Shown here: positions 1 through 8,709 of the stretch, one piece after another
How positions within the stretch are numbered: the stretch's first letter is position 1
How the letters are laid out: the number at the start of each line of letters is the position of its first letter
Source of the DNA: Polynucleobacter sp. AP-Kaivos-20-H2
GTDB lineage: Bacteria; Pseudomonadota; Gammaproteobacteria; Burkholderiales; Burkholderiaceae
DNA length: 64,000 bases
Direction of reading: 5' to 3'
NCBI RefSeq assembly: GCF_018882215.1
Contig: NZ_JACVOX010000001.1
Coordinates: forward strand, 479,805-543,804
The notes under the pieces: model-generated
Seen by the model: only the letters and a program-made list of their open reading frames with translations
What the model was told of the DNA's origin: nothing
Databases searched by the model: none
Made by a program: the position numbers and the translations under genes

Positions 1-457
1 GCTTCACTACTGGGCGAGTAATACCAACGGTATCAGCCTCTTGGAAAGCGTCTTCACCAATAGCGTATGTTGGTACGTTACCGCTGATGATCACCATTGG
101 GATGGAGTCGGTATAGGCAGTTGCGATACCGGTCACCGCATTGGTAACACCAGGGCCAGAGGTAACTAATGCTACACCAACCTTACCGGTTGCGCGCGCA
201 TAACCATCGGCAGCATGAACTGCTGCTTGTTCATGGCGCACCAAAATGTGTTCAAACTTATCTTGTTTAAAAATTTCATCGTAGATGAAGAGAACGGATC
301 CGCCTGGGTAACCCCAGACAAATTCAACACCTTCTTTGTGCAATGCATGCACGAGCATTTCAGCACCAATCATTTCTGGAGGCGCTTCTACGAGATTTGT
401 ATTTGTTGTGTCTTTGTTAGCTTTAGTAGCTAAAAATTCGGCGCTGCTTGTATTCAT
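1..457 (-). CDS. ilvB: Acetolactate synthase large subunit, 5' part (cut by window edge)
   Basis: The reverse strand read from an ATG at 455-457 stays open to base 1 and gives about 152 N-terminal residues. Thiamine-diphosphate enzyme features are clear: a start of the TPP-binding PYR domain with the motif [12 protein letters not shown], the catalytic glutamate in [15 protein letters not shown], then [19 protein letters not shown]. This is the large, catalytic subunit that condenses pyruvate to acetolactate in valine, leucine and isoleucine synthesis. The first 25 residues are a polar leader before the fold. The start is preceded by AGGA seven bases upstream. It is transcribed divergently from the sigma factor gene at 651. 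The C-terminal three quarters lie outside the window. Confidence 0.93.
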   Translation of the reverse strand, partial: MNTSSAEFLATKANKDTTNTNLVEAPPEMIGAEMLVHALHKEGVEFVWGYPGGSVLFIYDEIFKQDKFEHILVRHEQAAVHAADGYARATGKVGVALVTSGPGVTNAVTGIATAYTDSIPMVIISGNVPTYAIGEDAFQEADTVGITRPVVK

Positions 458-650
458 TTTCTTTCGTCCTTTGCAATTTTCGGCAAAAAATTGTTTGGTC
501 TGTTCTATCCCTTGCTTTTGGCCTGAGTTCGAACGGCGCTGCTACCGGAAAAAACCACTTCTTGAATGAGATTCTAGGTAGTAAGCCCTATATTCTATAG
601 CAATCCCCTAAAATGACTCAATTCTTACAGATTCAGGTCTAATCCATTGC
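458..650. promoter_or_regulatory. Divergent promoter region between ilvB and the sigma factor gene
   Basis: These 193 bases separate two genes pointing away from each other, so both promoters should lie here. I saw no clear attenuator peptide rich in branched-chain residues and no strong hairpin followed by a T-run, and I could not pick a convincing -35/-10 pair. Assignment rests on gene orientation only. Confidence 0.45.
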
Positions 651-1220
651 ATGGCATCAGCCCAAGAACTATCCGACTTTCTCAGTAGTGTTGAGCAGCG
701 CTCTTTTAAGCAAGCGGTTTATGCCGTGCGTGACGACGATGCTGCGATGGATATCGTGCAAGATGCCATGATCAAATTAGCCGAGAAATACGGCGATCGA
801 CCATCTGGAGAACTTCCCCTGGTATTCACCAGAATTCTGCAAAATCGCATTCATGATTGGTTTAGAAGGCAAAAGGTTAGAAATACCTGGGTCACCTTGT
901 TTTCCAATATGGGCAAAAAGACCGATGAAAGCGATGATTTTGACCCTTTGGAGTCCCTTTCAGCCCCTGATGACAGTGAAATTCACCAAGATGGGGCTCA
1001 AAAGCTTGAAAGAAGTCAGCTTTTACAGGCCCTTGAGTCAGAAATATCTAAATTGCCTGTACGTCAACGAGAAGCCTTCCTGATGCGTTATTGGGATGAG
1101 CTAAGCATTACTGAGACGGCCAAAGCAATGAGTTGTAGTGAAGGAAGCGTCAAAACGCACTGTTCTAGAGCCACCCAGACATTAGCTAAAGCATTGAAAT
1201 TAAAAGGAATTACGCTGTGA
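651..1220 (+). CDS. ECF-type RNA polymerase sigma factor
   Basis: A 189-residue sigma-70 family protein of the short, extracytoplasmic-function type. Residues about 15-90 form sigma region 2 (SFKQAVYAVRDDDAAMDIVQDAMIKLAEK spread over this part, ending with ILQNRIHDWFRR). An acidic linker of about 30 residues (DESDDFDPLESL) follows, and residues about 122-185 form sigma region 4 with the helix-turn-helix LSITETAKAMSCSEGSVKTH that reads the -35 element. Its stop overlaps the start of the next gene, so the two are translationally coupled. Together with the DUF3619, DUF3106 and RDD genes it makes a conserved four-gene group in Burkholderiales. The regulon and signal are not known from sequence. 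The ATG at 651 is the natural start. Confidence 0.9.
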   Translation: MASAQELSDFLSSVEQRSFKQAVYAVRDDDAAMDIVQDAMIKLAEKYGDRPSGELPLVFTRILQNRIHDWFRRQKVRNTWVTLFSNMGKKTDESDDFDPLESLSAPDDSEIHQDGAQKLERSQLLQALESEISKLPVRQREAFLMRYWDELSITETAKAMSCSEGSVKTHCSRATQTLAKALKLKGITL

Positions 1221-1675
1221 AACACTTTGATGACCAATTTACCCAGACCCAAGTCGACCAATTTGGCCAGGCAAGCGCTGCCCTGCTTCGTCAAGGTACT
1301 CAGAGCATTCCCAAGCATCTGAAAGATCGCCTATATGCAGCACGTATGAAGGCCCTTTCAGTTAGAAAACCTGAAAAAGTACGCATTCAGAAGCAAGTAT
1401 TTGCTGGTTCATCGCGTAATTGGACCTCTGGATTTAATAGCCTCTGGGATAGTGTTGGTTGGATTGCTCCGCTAGTAGTCCTCGTCTTTGGCCTGATTGG
1501 CATTGCCCAATGGCAAGATGATTCTCGTATTAATGACATCGCCGAAGTGGATGCCGCTCTTTTGTCTGATGATGTGCCTCCTGATGCATATGCAGACATT
1601 GGATTTATGGCCTTCCTCAAAAACGGCCCTCTCTCCGAATCTGATAGCCAATCCGACTTAGTACGCAGCAAATAA
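1217..1675 (+). CDS. DUF3619 membrane protein, possible anti-sigma-like partner
   Basis: A 152-residue protein starting at GTG 1217, overlapping the sigma factor stop by four bases (GTGA). Residues 1-78 are hydrophilic and cytoplasmic, about 81-98 form one transmembrane helix (WIAPLVVLVFGLIGIAQW), and the rest is an acidic periplasmic tail. The layout of a cytosolic head, one membrane pass and a short outer part, coupled to an ECF sigma gene, fits an anti-sigma role, but no zinc-binding HxxxCxxC motif is visible. The DUF3619 family name is from memory of the usual neighbourhood; function as anti-sigma is inference. Confidence 0.75.
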   Translation: MKHFDDQFTQTQVDQFGQASAALLRQGTQSIPKHLKDRLYAARMKALSVRKPEKVRIQKQVFAGSSRNWTSGFNSLWDSVGWIAPLVVLVFGLIGIAQWQDDSRINDIAEVDAALLSDDVPPDAYADIGFMAFLKNGPLSESDSQSDLVRSK

Positions 1676-1689
1676 TCTTGACTCGTTTG

Positions 1690-2304
1690 ATGTCTATGAG
1701 AACTAGAACAGGTCAAGTTTGTGGCACTGCCCTATTGGCATTTTTCTGCGCTGCCCAGGCAAGTCCAGCACTAGCACAAGGTGCGCCTAGCGCTCAACAT
1801 GGAAAGGCTACGGCCATTCCCGAGAAGAAACCAGATGGTACTTGGGATGGTTTAAAGCCAGCACAACAGAAAATTCTTGCACCGCTAGAAAGCGACTGGG
1901 ATTACATGCTGCCTGATAGTCGCAAAAAATGGATTCAGGTAGCTAACATCTACCCTAAGATGAGCGCACAAGATCAAGAGCGACTTCAGTCTCGCATGAC
2001 AAGCTGGTCAAATCTTTCGCAGAAGGATCGTCGCATTGCCCGCGAAAACTACCTCACCAGCCTAAAATTTCCTGCAGAGAAAAAAGCGGAGGCATGGTAT
2101 GCCTACCAAAAGCTGAGTGATGAGCAAAAGAAGAAGTTGGCTGAATCTGAACTCAAGAAAAAGCCCACTGCTGCTAATGCCCCAACACTACAGCAACATC
2201 CTATTTCACCTAAGGCCGCTCTCCCCGCCGCCGTCATTGCTCCGAGCGCACCCGCGCCAGCAGAAGGTGCTGGATCCAATGCAGAAGCCGGCTCTCCTTA
2301 TTAA
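1690..2304 (+). CDS. DUF3106-type exported protein
   Basis: The frame opens with a TTG at 1678, but the ATG at 1690 gives a better start for a signal peptide: basic n-region (MSMRTRTGQ), hydrophobic core (GTALLAFFCAA) and a signal peptidase site after PALAQ. The mature part holds the DUF3106-like segment around WDGLKPAQQKILAPLESDWDY and repeated WSNLS/KDRRIARENY-type amphipathic stretches, which resemble the periplasmic helical fold rich in W, L and R/K seen in this family. The last 60 residues are a low-complexity Ala/Pro tail. It is the third gene of the sigma operon, three bases after DUF3619. The envelope location is supported; the role is unknown. Confidence 0.72.
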   Translation: MSMRTRTGQVCGTALLAFFCAAQASPALAQGAPSAQHGKATAIPEKKPDGTWDGLKPAQQKILAPLESDWDYMLPDSRKKWIQVANIYPKMSAQDQERLQSRMTSWSNLSQKDRRIARENYLTSLKFPAEKKAEAWYAYQKLSDEQKKKLAESELKKKPTAANAPTLQQHPISPKAALPAAVIAPSAPAPAEGAGSNAEAGSPY

Positions 2305-2312
2305 GCGGTCGC

Positions 2313-2849
2313 ATGACACCTGCTGAATTAGATGCATTACCCTCACCTCAATTTTGGCGACGAGCGTCTTGCTGTCTCTATGAACAGCTCGTATTGCTTG
2401 GTGTCATTGCCTTTACTTTTCTAGTCCCTAATCTTAGCTTAGGGATGTTATTTGGTATCTCATTACCCAGCTGGCTGACATTTTTATATCTCTACGCTGT
2501 GCTGGGGATTTATTTTGTTTGGTACTGGACTAAATCTGGTCAAACCCTCGCCATGCAAACATGGCGGGTTCGCCTTGTTGGACGCGGCGGTTTCAATCTC
2601 ACTAAACGACAAGCCTTTTGGCGTTATGTCTATGGTTCGCTCTGGCTTATTCCTTGCGTGATACTGCAATGGGTATTTCATTTGGAGAAATGGCAAATTA
2701 TTGAAATGTTATTCACTGTAGCTTTGTTAATTTGGCCACTCAGCATCTATTTAGATCGCCAAAGTTTTCTTTATAGACAAAGCGTTCCAGACCGTTTGGC
2801 TGGCACACGATTGGTTGAGCTCCCAAAAAACCTCGTTACCTTGAATTAA
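2313..2849 (+). CDS. RDD family membrane protein
   Basis: A 178-residue integral membrane protein with four to five hydrophobic segments. The RDD signature Arg is in FWRRASCCLYEQLVLLGVI near residue 16, and the conserved second half (GQTLAMQTWRVRLVG... TKRQAFWRYVYG) is typical of the family. RDD proteins are small membrane proteins, some proposed to be Na+/H+ transporters, but most have no assigned substrate. It is the last gene of the sigma operon, eight bases after the DUF3106 gene, and converges on the FtsX-like gene with a 23-base gap. Confidence 0.85.
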   Translation: MTPAELDALPSPQFWRRASCCLYEQLVLLGVIAFTFLVPNLSLGMLFGISLPSWLTFLYLYAVLGIYFVWYWTKSGQTLAMQTWRVRLVGRGGFNLTKRQAFWRYVYGSLWLIPCVILQWVFHLEKWQIIEMLFTVALLIWPLSIYLDRQSFLYRQSVPDRLAGTRLVELPKNLVTLN

Positions 2850-2872
2850 GAACTGCGTCTTGATTTTCTAAC

Positions 2873-5359
2873 TCAGGCTTCTCGTAGACATTCCACTGCA
2901 GTCGCCTTCTGAATTCTTCTCTGAAAGCGGTATCCGGAAGCAAGGCAAGCGCTAGTTCCAAATGCGACACCCATGAATAAGGCCTCTCCAAAGGCATTAA
3001 ATGGAATCTCCATCACGAAATAGCCTAAAGCCCAAGCTGCGGCACCAGAGGCTAGGCCCGCCAGGAGCCCTGCTATCAAGCCAATCATGACTAATTCAAT
3101 ATTCGCAATCTTAGATAAGGTATTTCGAGAAGCCCCTAAAGCTTTTAATAAGGCCGCATTTTTATAACGCTCATCTTGAGTAGCAGCGATCGCTGACATT
3201 AAAACCAAGAACGCCGCTGCAATCGTAAATGCCAATAGCAAACCCAATACTGAGGAAAGCTTATTCAATACTTCCTGTATTTGCTGCAGCGAAGCTGAAA
3301 CATCCACAATAGTTAAATTAGGATAGGCCTGGCTTAGATCAAAATCCAAAGATTCTTGTTTAGGTGATTGGTAATAAGAGGTAATCCAAGATTGTGGTAA
3401 TGATTGCAACTGAGCAGGCGGCATGATCACGAAAAAGTTCACGCGCATCGATCCCCAGTCAAGCTTTCGCAAGGAAGTAATTGGGGCAGCAATTTTTTCT
3501 CCGGCAACCTCAAAGGTTATCTGATCGCCCAATTTCAGTTTCAAGGTTTTGGCGATGCCAGTTTCCATAGAGATTTGCGGCGCATCGCCCACAATCCACT
3601 TACCCGCTAGGATTTGATTACCTGATGGCAATTGATCTGTATACGATAAATTGAACTCTCGATCGATTAAACGCTTTGCATTTTCTTCTGCGTAGTCGTT
3701 AGGCGTGATGTCTTTGCCATTCACTTCAATCAAGCGGCCGCGCACCATTGGATAAAACTGCGGAGTTGAAACGCCTGCATTCTGAAGAGACTCTGCAAGC
3801 CCCCGCTTTTGATCGCCTTGAACATTAATCATGAAGCGGTTGGGCGCATCACTCGGTATATTGCCTTGCCAGGCGCTTAAGAAATCAGCTCGCAAGAGCA
3901 GCACCAATAAGAGCGCCATCAATGCGATACCGAGCGCTGTAATTTGCACCACTGCAAGACCTGTTCTTCGACCTTGAGCAAGAATGACAAACCCCAGAGA
4001 AAAACCTTGAGTGCGTATCCTGCAAAGCAGCTTCAATATGCCCCAAGATACAGAGGCAAAAATCAGGATAGCAAGCCCAAAACTAAGACTTGTCCATAAC
4101 GCTAGTTTCCAATCGCGTGCCGCAAGCATGATCAATATCACTGCCGCAGATAATCCACATACAGCAGTCCAGATAGTGGAGATACCGAGGCCATCAAATT
4201 CTTTTCTAATCAATCTGATTGGAGATACCTTTACCAAACTAAACATTGCCGGGCCAGCGAAACCAGCTAATAAGAACCAGGCCACCAGCACACTCCAAAG
4301 GACTGGCCAAAAAGAGACGGGGGGCAATTCTGTTAAGACTAAATTACCCAAGAGAAGAGTTAATACATATTGACCAAGGTAACCCAAAATAGAGCCCATC
4401 AATGCGGCAATGAAGCCAAGCGCTAAAAGAGTCTGCCCTTGTCGCCTGAGGATCATGGACGAACTGGCTCCAAGACATTTCAGAACGGCGCAGGTATTTG
4501 CCTGTTTGCGCGTGTAACGATGAGCCGATAAAGCAATAGCAACCGCAGCTACCATTGCAGTTAATAAAGCAATCAAGGAGAGAAAGCGATCTGCGCGCTC
4601 AAGTGTTTTGCGCATCAAGGGTTGTGCGTTCTCTAATGTTTCAATGCGAATACCCTTAATACCCTCGGATTCAATATATTGACTTGCCCATTCGCCGTAA
4701 AAATGAATTTGCTCATCAGAACCAGCCAATAACAAACGGTAGGTTACTCTGCTACCAAGACCAATCAGTCCAGTATCAGCAAGATCAGACATGGGCATCA
4801 TTACTCGGGGTGCAAAGTTCATAAACCCTGCCCCACGATCGAGTTCGCGCTCCAGAACTCCACCAATCACAAAGACTTTTTGACCAATCTGAATGGAGTC
4901 ACCTTCGTTTGCATGTAAGCTCGCCAACATAGCGGGGTCAACCCACACTGATCCTTCCTGAGGTCCAGTAGTCAATGTCTTGTCTTGAGACCTGGAGTGG
5001 ACGCGCAAAGCACCACGCAGGGGATATTGAGGGCTTACCGCCTTAAGTGAAGCGAGTTTGCTGTGTGAGCCCACAGTTGCCATGCTCGGAAACACGATCG
5101 TCTGAGCTAGCTGTAAGCCTTTGTTCTTTGCCTCATCTAAAAAGACATTGGGTAAAGGTTGATCAGAAACGATCAGCAAGTCTGAAGCTAAAAGTTGGCG
5201 AGCATCGAATGCAAAAGCCCTTTGCATTCGATCCGCTAAAAAACTGACGCTAGATAGTGCTGTTACTGAAAGTGTTAAAGCAACGAATAGCCATGCTAAC
5301 TCGCTTGAGCGCAAATCACGTCTCAAACTACCCAAGAAACGAAGTAATGATTTAATCAA
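2873..5359 (-). CDS. FtsX-like ABC permease, YbbP type
   Basis: An 828-residue membrane protein with the layout of YbbP/MacB-type type VII ABC permeases. TM1 sits near residue 25-45, a large periplasmic domain (about 50-250) follows, then two FtsX domains (about 255-380 and 690-820) flanking a middle block of hydrophobic segments and a second periplasmic domain. Motifs such as AHRYTRKQANTCAVLKCLGA and DERYKNAALLKALGAS are the paired coupling elements of this family. Members work with a LolD/YbbA-like ATPase in envelope lipid or stress functions. No such ATPase lies next to it here. Its start overlaps the SDR stop by four bases, so it is the last gene of the long minus-strand operon. Confidence 0.88.
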   Translation of the reverse strand: MIKSLLRFLGSLRRDLRSSELAWLFVALTLSVTALSSVSFLADRMQRAFAFDARQLLASDLLIVSDQPLPNVFLDEAKNKGLQLAQTIVFPSMATVGSHSKLASLKAVSPQYPLRGALRVHSRSQDKTLTTGPQEGSVWVDPAMLASLHANEGDSIQIGQKVFVIGGVLERELDRGAGFMNFAPRVMMPMSDLADTGLIGLGSRVTYRLLLAGSDEQIHFYGEWASQYIESEGIKGIRIETLENAQPLMRKTLERADRFLSLIALLTAMVAAVAIALSAHRYTRKQANTCAVLKCLGASSSMILRRQGQTLLALGFIAALMGSILGYLGQYVLTLLLGNLVLTELPPVSFWPVLWSVLVAWFLLAGFAGPAMFSLVKVSPIRLIRKEFDGLGISTIWTAVCGLSAAVILIMLAARDWKLALWTSLSFGLAILIFASVSWGILKLLCRIRTQGFSLGFVILAQGRRTGLAVVQITALGIALMALLLVLLLRADFLSAWQGNIPSDAPNRFMINVQGDQKRGLAESLQNAGVSTPQFYPMVRGRLIEVNGKDITPNDYAEENAKRLIDREFNLSYTDQLPSGNQILAGKWIVGDAPQISMETGIAKTLKLKLGDQITFEVAGEKIAAPITSLRKLDWGSMRVNFFVIMPPAQLQSLPQSWITSYYQSPKQESLDFDLSQAYPNLTIVDVSASLQQIQEVLNKLSSVLGLLLAFTIAAAFLVLMSAIAATQDERYKNAALLKALGASRNTLSKIANIELVMIGLIAGLLAGLASGAAAWALGYFVMEIPFNAFGEALFMGVAFGTSACLASGYRFQRRIQKATAVECLREA

Positions 5360-6141
5360 ATTGCCTGAATTTGTCCGCCATCAATACGCATGACGGTACC
5401 AGTAATAAATGAGGCATTTTGGCTAGCTAAAAATGCAGCGGCATCGCCATACTCCTTGGGATCGCCATATCTACCCATTGGAATTTGTCTTAAGCTAGCT
5501 TTTACAACATCTTCATAGCTGGTGCCTTCCCGCTTTGCGCGCGCTTCATCTAACTGACGCAGACGAGCGGTTGCAATTCTTCCAGGCATGATGACGTTAA
5601 CAGTAATACCTTCGGCAGCCACTTCTGCAGCCAATGTTTTAGACCATGCCAGCAATGCAGCACGCAAGGTATTGGAAATGGCTAAATTTTTAATGGGGGC
5701 AATTGCGCCTGAAGTGGTGCTGGTAATAATGCGGCCCCATTTACGCTGGCGCATGCCGGGCAATATCCGATCAGTAATAGCAATGAGCGACAACACCATA
5801 TCGTTAAAACTCTTTTGCCAGAGGGCTGGATCTTGACCAGCAGCCGGGGTTGGAGGCGGTCCACCAGTGTTATTAATCAGAATATCAATGGGGCCAAGCT
5901 CTTTCTCAACTTTAGATACCAAGCTATCAATCACGGAAGAATCTGCTAGATCCCAATTGAGTGCCAAAGCCTGTCCACCTGCAGCCTCTATCAACCTTAC
6001 AGACTCACTTAAGCCTTCAGCATTTCTACCGGTAACAGCAACCTTTACGCCCTCTTTAGCCAATGACACAGCCATTGCCTGACCCAAGCCACGGCTAGAT
6101 GCCATCACCAATGCAACCTTACCTTTTAATCCTAAGTCCAT
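5356..6141 (-). CDS. SDR-family oxidoreductase-like protein with non-canonical active site
   Basis: A 261-residue Rossmann-fold protein of classical SDR length. The nucleotide-binding glycines appear as ASSRGLG (residues about 14-20, where TGxxxGIG is usual), the central NNTGG motif stands in for NNAG, and the C-terminal GTVMRIDGG end is typical of FabG-like proteins. The catalytic Tyr-x-x-x-Lys is missing: the aligned stretch is ISNTLRAAL, with Ser in place of Tyr and Arg in place of Lys. A known subgroup of beta-ketoacyl-reductase-like SDRs shares such departures, so this is not a decayed gene. Substrate unknown. It lies 27 bases after the TctC-like gene and overlaps the permease gene by four bases. 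Confidence 0.85.
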   Translation of the reverse strand: MDLGLKGKVALVMASSRGLGQAMAVSLAKEGVKVAVTGRNAEGLSESVRLIEAAGGQALALNWDLADSSVIDSLVSKVEKELGPIDILINNTGGPPPTPAAGQDPALWQKSFNDMVLSLIAITDRILPGMRQRKWGRIITSTTSGAIAPIKNLAISNTLRAALLAWSKTLAAEVAAEGITVNVIMPGRIATARLRQLDEARAKREGTSYEDVVKASLRQIPMGRYGDPKEYGDAAAFLASQNASFITGTVMRIDGGQIQAI

Positions 6142-6168
6142 CTCATCTCCAAAAACTAATTTTTATAT

Positions 6169-7155
6169 TTAATCTAACTGCAATTTCTGCTTGGCGACCA
6201 CCTCTTTGTAGACGGAGTATTCGGCTTTAATTTCTTTTGCAAATGCTTCAGAACCATTCACATTAATAATCGAGCCAGTATCTTCAATGCGCTTCTTGAC
6301 AGCAGGATCGGTCACTACTTTTTGTAAAGCAGCCGTATATTTATCCACGATATCTTTTGGCATTCCTGCAGGCCCCAATAGACCGTAATAAGCCATCCGA
6401 TTAACTGGCGCTAGACCCACTTCAGCAAAAGTCGGTACATTGGGTAATTGAGCCAAGCGCTTAGGTGCAGCCACCACAATCGGTACTAGCTTACCGTCTT
6501 TAATGAATGGCAAAGACGATGGCAAGTTATCAAAGATCATTGAAACCTGACCGCCCACTGTGTCAGCCAATGCGGGACCAGCTCCACGATAAGGAATATG
6601 CACAATAAATACCCCAGTCAAACTTTTGAAAAGTTCGGTTTGAAGGTGACCAATACCACCAGTACCAGAGCTTGAATAAGAATATTTTCCAGGATTAGCT
6701 TTCAAAACCTGCATAAAAGTTTTGAAATCCTTTGCCGGAAATGATGGATTTACTGCAATGATGTTCGGTGTCGCAGCAATATTGCTGATGGCCATGAAGT
6801 CCGTAACAGGATCGTAGCCAATCTTTGGATTAATCGCTGGATTAGCTGCTGTGGTGGAAACGGTAGCCATACCAATGGTGTAACCATCTTTCGGCGAGCG
6901 CATGACTTCCAACGCGCCAATAGAACCAGCACCGCCCGCTTTATTCTCGACAATTACAGGTTGACCCAGCTGACGACCCAAGGCATCACCAACGGCTCGC
7001 GCAATGATGTCCGTACTGCCGCCTGGTGCAAATGGAACAACCAAGCGAATCGGTTTATTCGGGAATGTATCTGCGTGGACCGCAGTTAGGGAACTTGCGA
7101 CAACAAGTAATGTTGCTCCAACGAATTTGACGATGCTTACTGAGTCGTATTTCAT
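6169..7155 (-). CDS. TctC/BUG-type periplasmic solute-binding protein
   Basis: A 328-residue exported protein. Residues 1-28 form a signal peptide ending ...LTAVHA. The mature start FPNKPIRLVVPFAPGGSTD is the hallmark of the BUG (Bordetella uptake gene) family, followed by PVIVENKAGGAGSIGA, SSSGTGGIGHL and the HIPYRGAGPAL segment that lines the carboxylate-binding cleft. These proteins capture carboxylates for tripartite tricarboxylate transporters, but many are orphans with no membrane partner nearby, as here. It starts four bases after the lipoprotein stop, inside the lipid-transport operon, which is an uncommon context. Confidence 0.93.
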   Translation of the reverse strand: MKYDSVSIVKFVGATLLVVASSLTAVHADTFPNKPIRLVVPFAPGGSTDIIARAVGDALGRQLGQPVIVENKAGGAGSIGALEVMRSPKDGYTIGMATVSTTAANPAINPKIGYDPVTDFMAISNIAATPNIIAVNPSFPAKDFKTFMQVLKANPGKYSYSSSGTGGIGHLQTELFKSLTGVFIVHIPYRGAGPALADTVGGQVSMIFDNLPSSLPFIKDGKLVPIVVAAPKRLAQLPNVPTFAEVGLAPVNRMAYYGLLGPAGMPKDIVDKYTAALQKVVTDPAVKKRIEDTGSIINVNGSEAFAKEIKAEYSVYKEVVAKQKLQLD

Positions 7156-7159
7156 AAAA

Positions 7160-7786
7160 TTACTGACCTAAAGGTTTTGGTAAATTGCCAGCGTATTTAT
7201 AAAGCTGCACTTCATACTCTTGCAAAATCTGAGCCAGCGCTTCTTGCAGACCCAATACCAGCGCTTCAGGAGTACTGTCTTTAAGAGCGACACGCTTGGT
7301 ATAGCGATTTGCACCAATCAAGGGATTAACCTTACCAGCACCAGTAGCACTCAAGAAAAACTCCACGCTCACCACCGCCTCGGGTTGTTTACGATAATCA
7401 CCATAAAACTCTTCTACTGTTGCCTGTAAATAATAGTAAGGAAAAAGGTTATTACTTTGACCTACTGTTGAGGAGAAAATATTTGCCTTATTCATCCACT
7501 GGCGTTCTGTATTACCAATCATCTCAGCAGGAATGGTTGCGTAAACGTTATAAAAATCCTTTTCATAACGTTGATCGCCAGTGCGGTACACCAAAGACCT
7601 GCCGTCAAAAGGGGGCGTAACCGATACAGAACCCATCTTTAGCCAAATATCTGTGCGGGCTTGACGCGGTGGCGCAGTTCTATCTGGAGACACCATCCAA
7701 GTAGTGGGTCCTACTGGCGGTCTAGTAGGCAGGGAGCAAGAGACTAATCCCAAGATGGCAAAGCCAAATAAAATTCGCTTCATCAT
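7160..7786 (-). CDS. PqiC-like ABC transport auxiliary lipoprotein
   Basis: A 208-residue lipoprotein: MMKRILFGFAILGLVSC places the lipobox cysteine at residue 17. The mature domain matches the ABC_trans_aux/PqiC pattern (short N-terminal strand, SVTPPFDGRSLVYR, then YNVYATIPAEMIGN and a C-terminal helix ALVLGLQEALAQILQEYEVQL). Such lipoproteins sit in the outer membrane and partner MCE proteins in phospholipid transport across the periplasm. Its start overlaps the mlaD stop by four bases, which supports a shared job. It replaces the soluble MlaC of the classic operon, which is not seen in this cluster. Confidence 0.85.
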   Translation of the reverse strand: MMKRILFGFAILGLVSCSLPTRPPVGPTTWMVSPDRTAPPRQARTDIWLKMGSVSVTPPFDGRSLVYRTGDQRYEKDFYNVYATIPAEMIGNTERQWMNKANIFSSTVGQSNNLFPYYYLQATVEEFYGDYRKQPEAVVSVEFFLSATGAGKVNPLIGANRYTKRVALKDSTPEALVLGLQEALAQILQEYEVQLYKYAGNLPKPLGQ

Positions 7787-8709
7787 TTCTGCGCTCCAGG
7801 CTGACCTGCGCCGCTACTAGGAGTAATTTTCTTAGGTGAGTCGCTCCAAATTAAGCTTGATGGCGCTTGGCTTGCAATACGGCTAAATTCATTTAGATTC
7901 TCGCTCGCCTGCTTAATATTTTCTATTGTCAACACGGTGTCGCCCTGCACACTCGTAATAGTCTGACGCAAGGAAGTAGTAGCAGCTACCAATTCACGCA
8001 TCAGAACACCGAGCTCCTCTTTGTCGGTTGCTTTATTAATGCGAGCCATGATGACGTTTAACTGCTTAACGGATTCAATCATGCCTTCATTACCCCTGCC
8101 ATCTCCTGCCATCATCACATTGAGATTGCCTAACAAGGCATCCAATTTTTTCTGTGTGCCATCAATATTCATATCATTGAGAGCGCCGATCAGCTTTTGA
8201 ATGCCAGAAATAATTTCATCCGCTTGGTTTGGCATAGATGGGATTACTGGATACTCGGGCTTCCAAGAAAAAGGGAGTTCGGGAGTATCGGATGCAAGAG
8301 CAATAAAATCAAACTCAACGTAATTTACACCCGTAATGCCCATAGATTTGATGCGAGCTCGCAAATTATTTTTTACAAACTCGCTAATTTGATCTTCATT
8401 TACTTTGTCACCAAAAATTTGCATTCTGACAACAACATATTGACGGCGATCATGAAAAGGCAAATCTTTTTCATAGATATCACCAGATAGTCCAATCGAT
8501 GTGACCTGACCAATCTTAACTCCACGAAACCGTACAGCCGCCCCTGCATCTAAGCCGGTTACAGACTGCTTGATATAGGTTTCGACCATAAATGATTTTT
8601 GGAAGAATTTGCCTCCGCCAAAAATGAGAATCACAGCAATCAGTACACTAATTGCAGCGAGCACAAAAGCGCCTAAGCGAAAATAATTGGGATTTGAGTT
8701 GTTACTCAT
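7783..8709 (-). CDS. mlaD: MCE-domain lipid transport protein, MlaD family
   Basis: A 308-residue protein with one N-terminal membrane anchor (about 12-32, LGAFVLAAISVLIAVILIFGG) and a single MCE domain (about 38-120; SVTGLDAGAAVRFRGVKIGQV is the conserved start). The remaining 180 residues are helical with heptad-like leucines and hydrophobics, expected to extend a hexameric tube into the periplasm as in PqiB/LetB relatives. It is longer than E. coli MlaD (about 180 residues), closer to the MlaD-PqiC type systems. It overlaps the ATPase gene by four bases upstream and the lipoprotein by four bases downstream. Confidence 0.88.
   Translation of the reverse strand: MSNNSNPNYFRLGAFVLAAISVLIAVILIFGGGKFFQKSFMVETYIKQSVTGLDAGAAVRFRGVKIGQVTSIGLSGDIYEKDLPFHDRRQYVVVRMQIFGDKVNEDQISEFVKNNLRARIKSMGITGVNYVEFDFIALASDTPELPFSWKPEYPVIPSMPNQADEIISGIQKLIGALNDMNIDGTQKKLDALLGNLNVMMAGDGRGNEGMIESVKQLNVIMARINKATDKEELGVLMRELVAATTSLRQTITSVQGDTVLTIENIKQASENLNEFSRIASQAPSSLIWSDSPKKITPSSGAGQPGAQK

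Noticed and set aside
172..369. Open frame on the minus strand inside the ilvB fragment
   Set aside because: It overlaps the acetolactate synthase frame, which has clear family motifs; the shadow has none.
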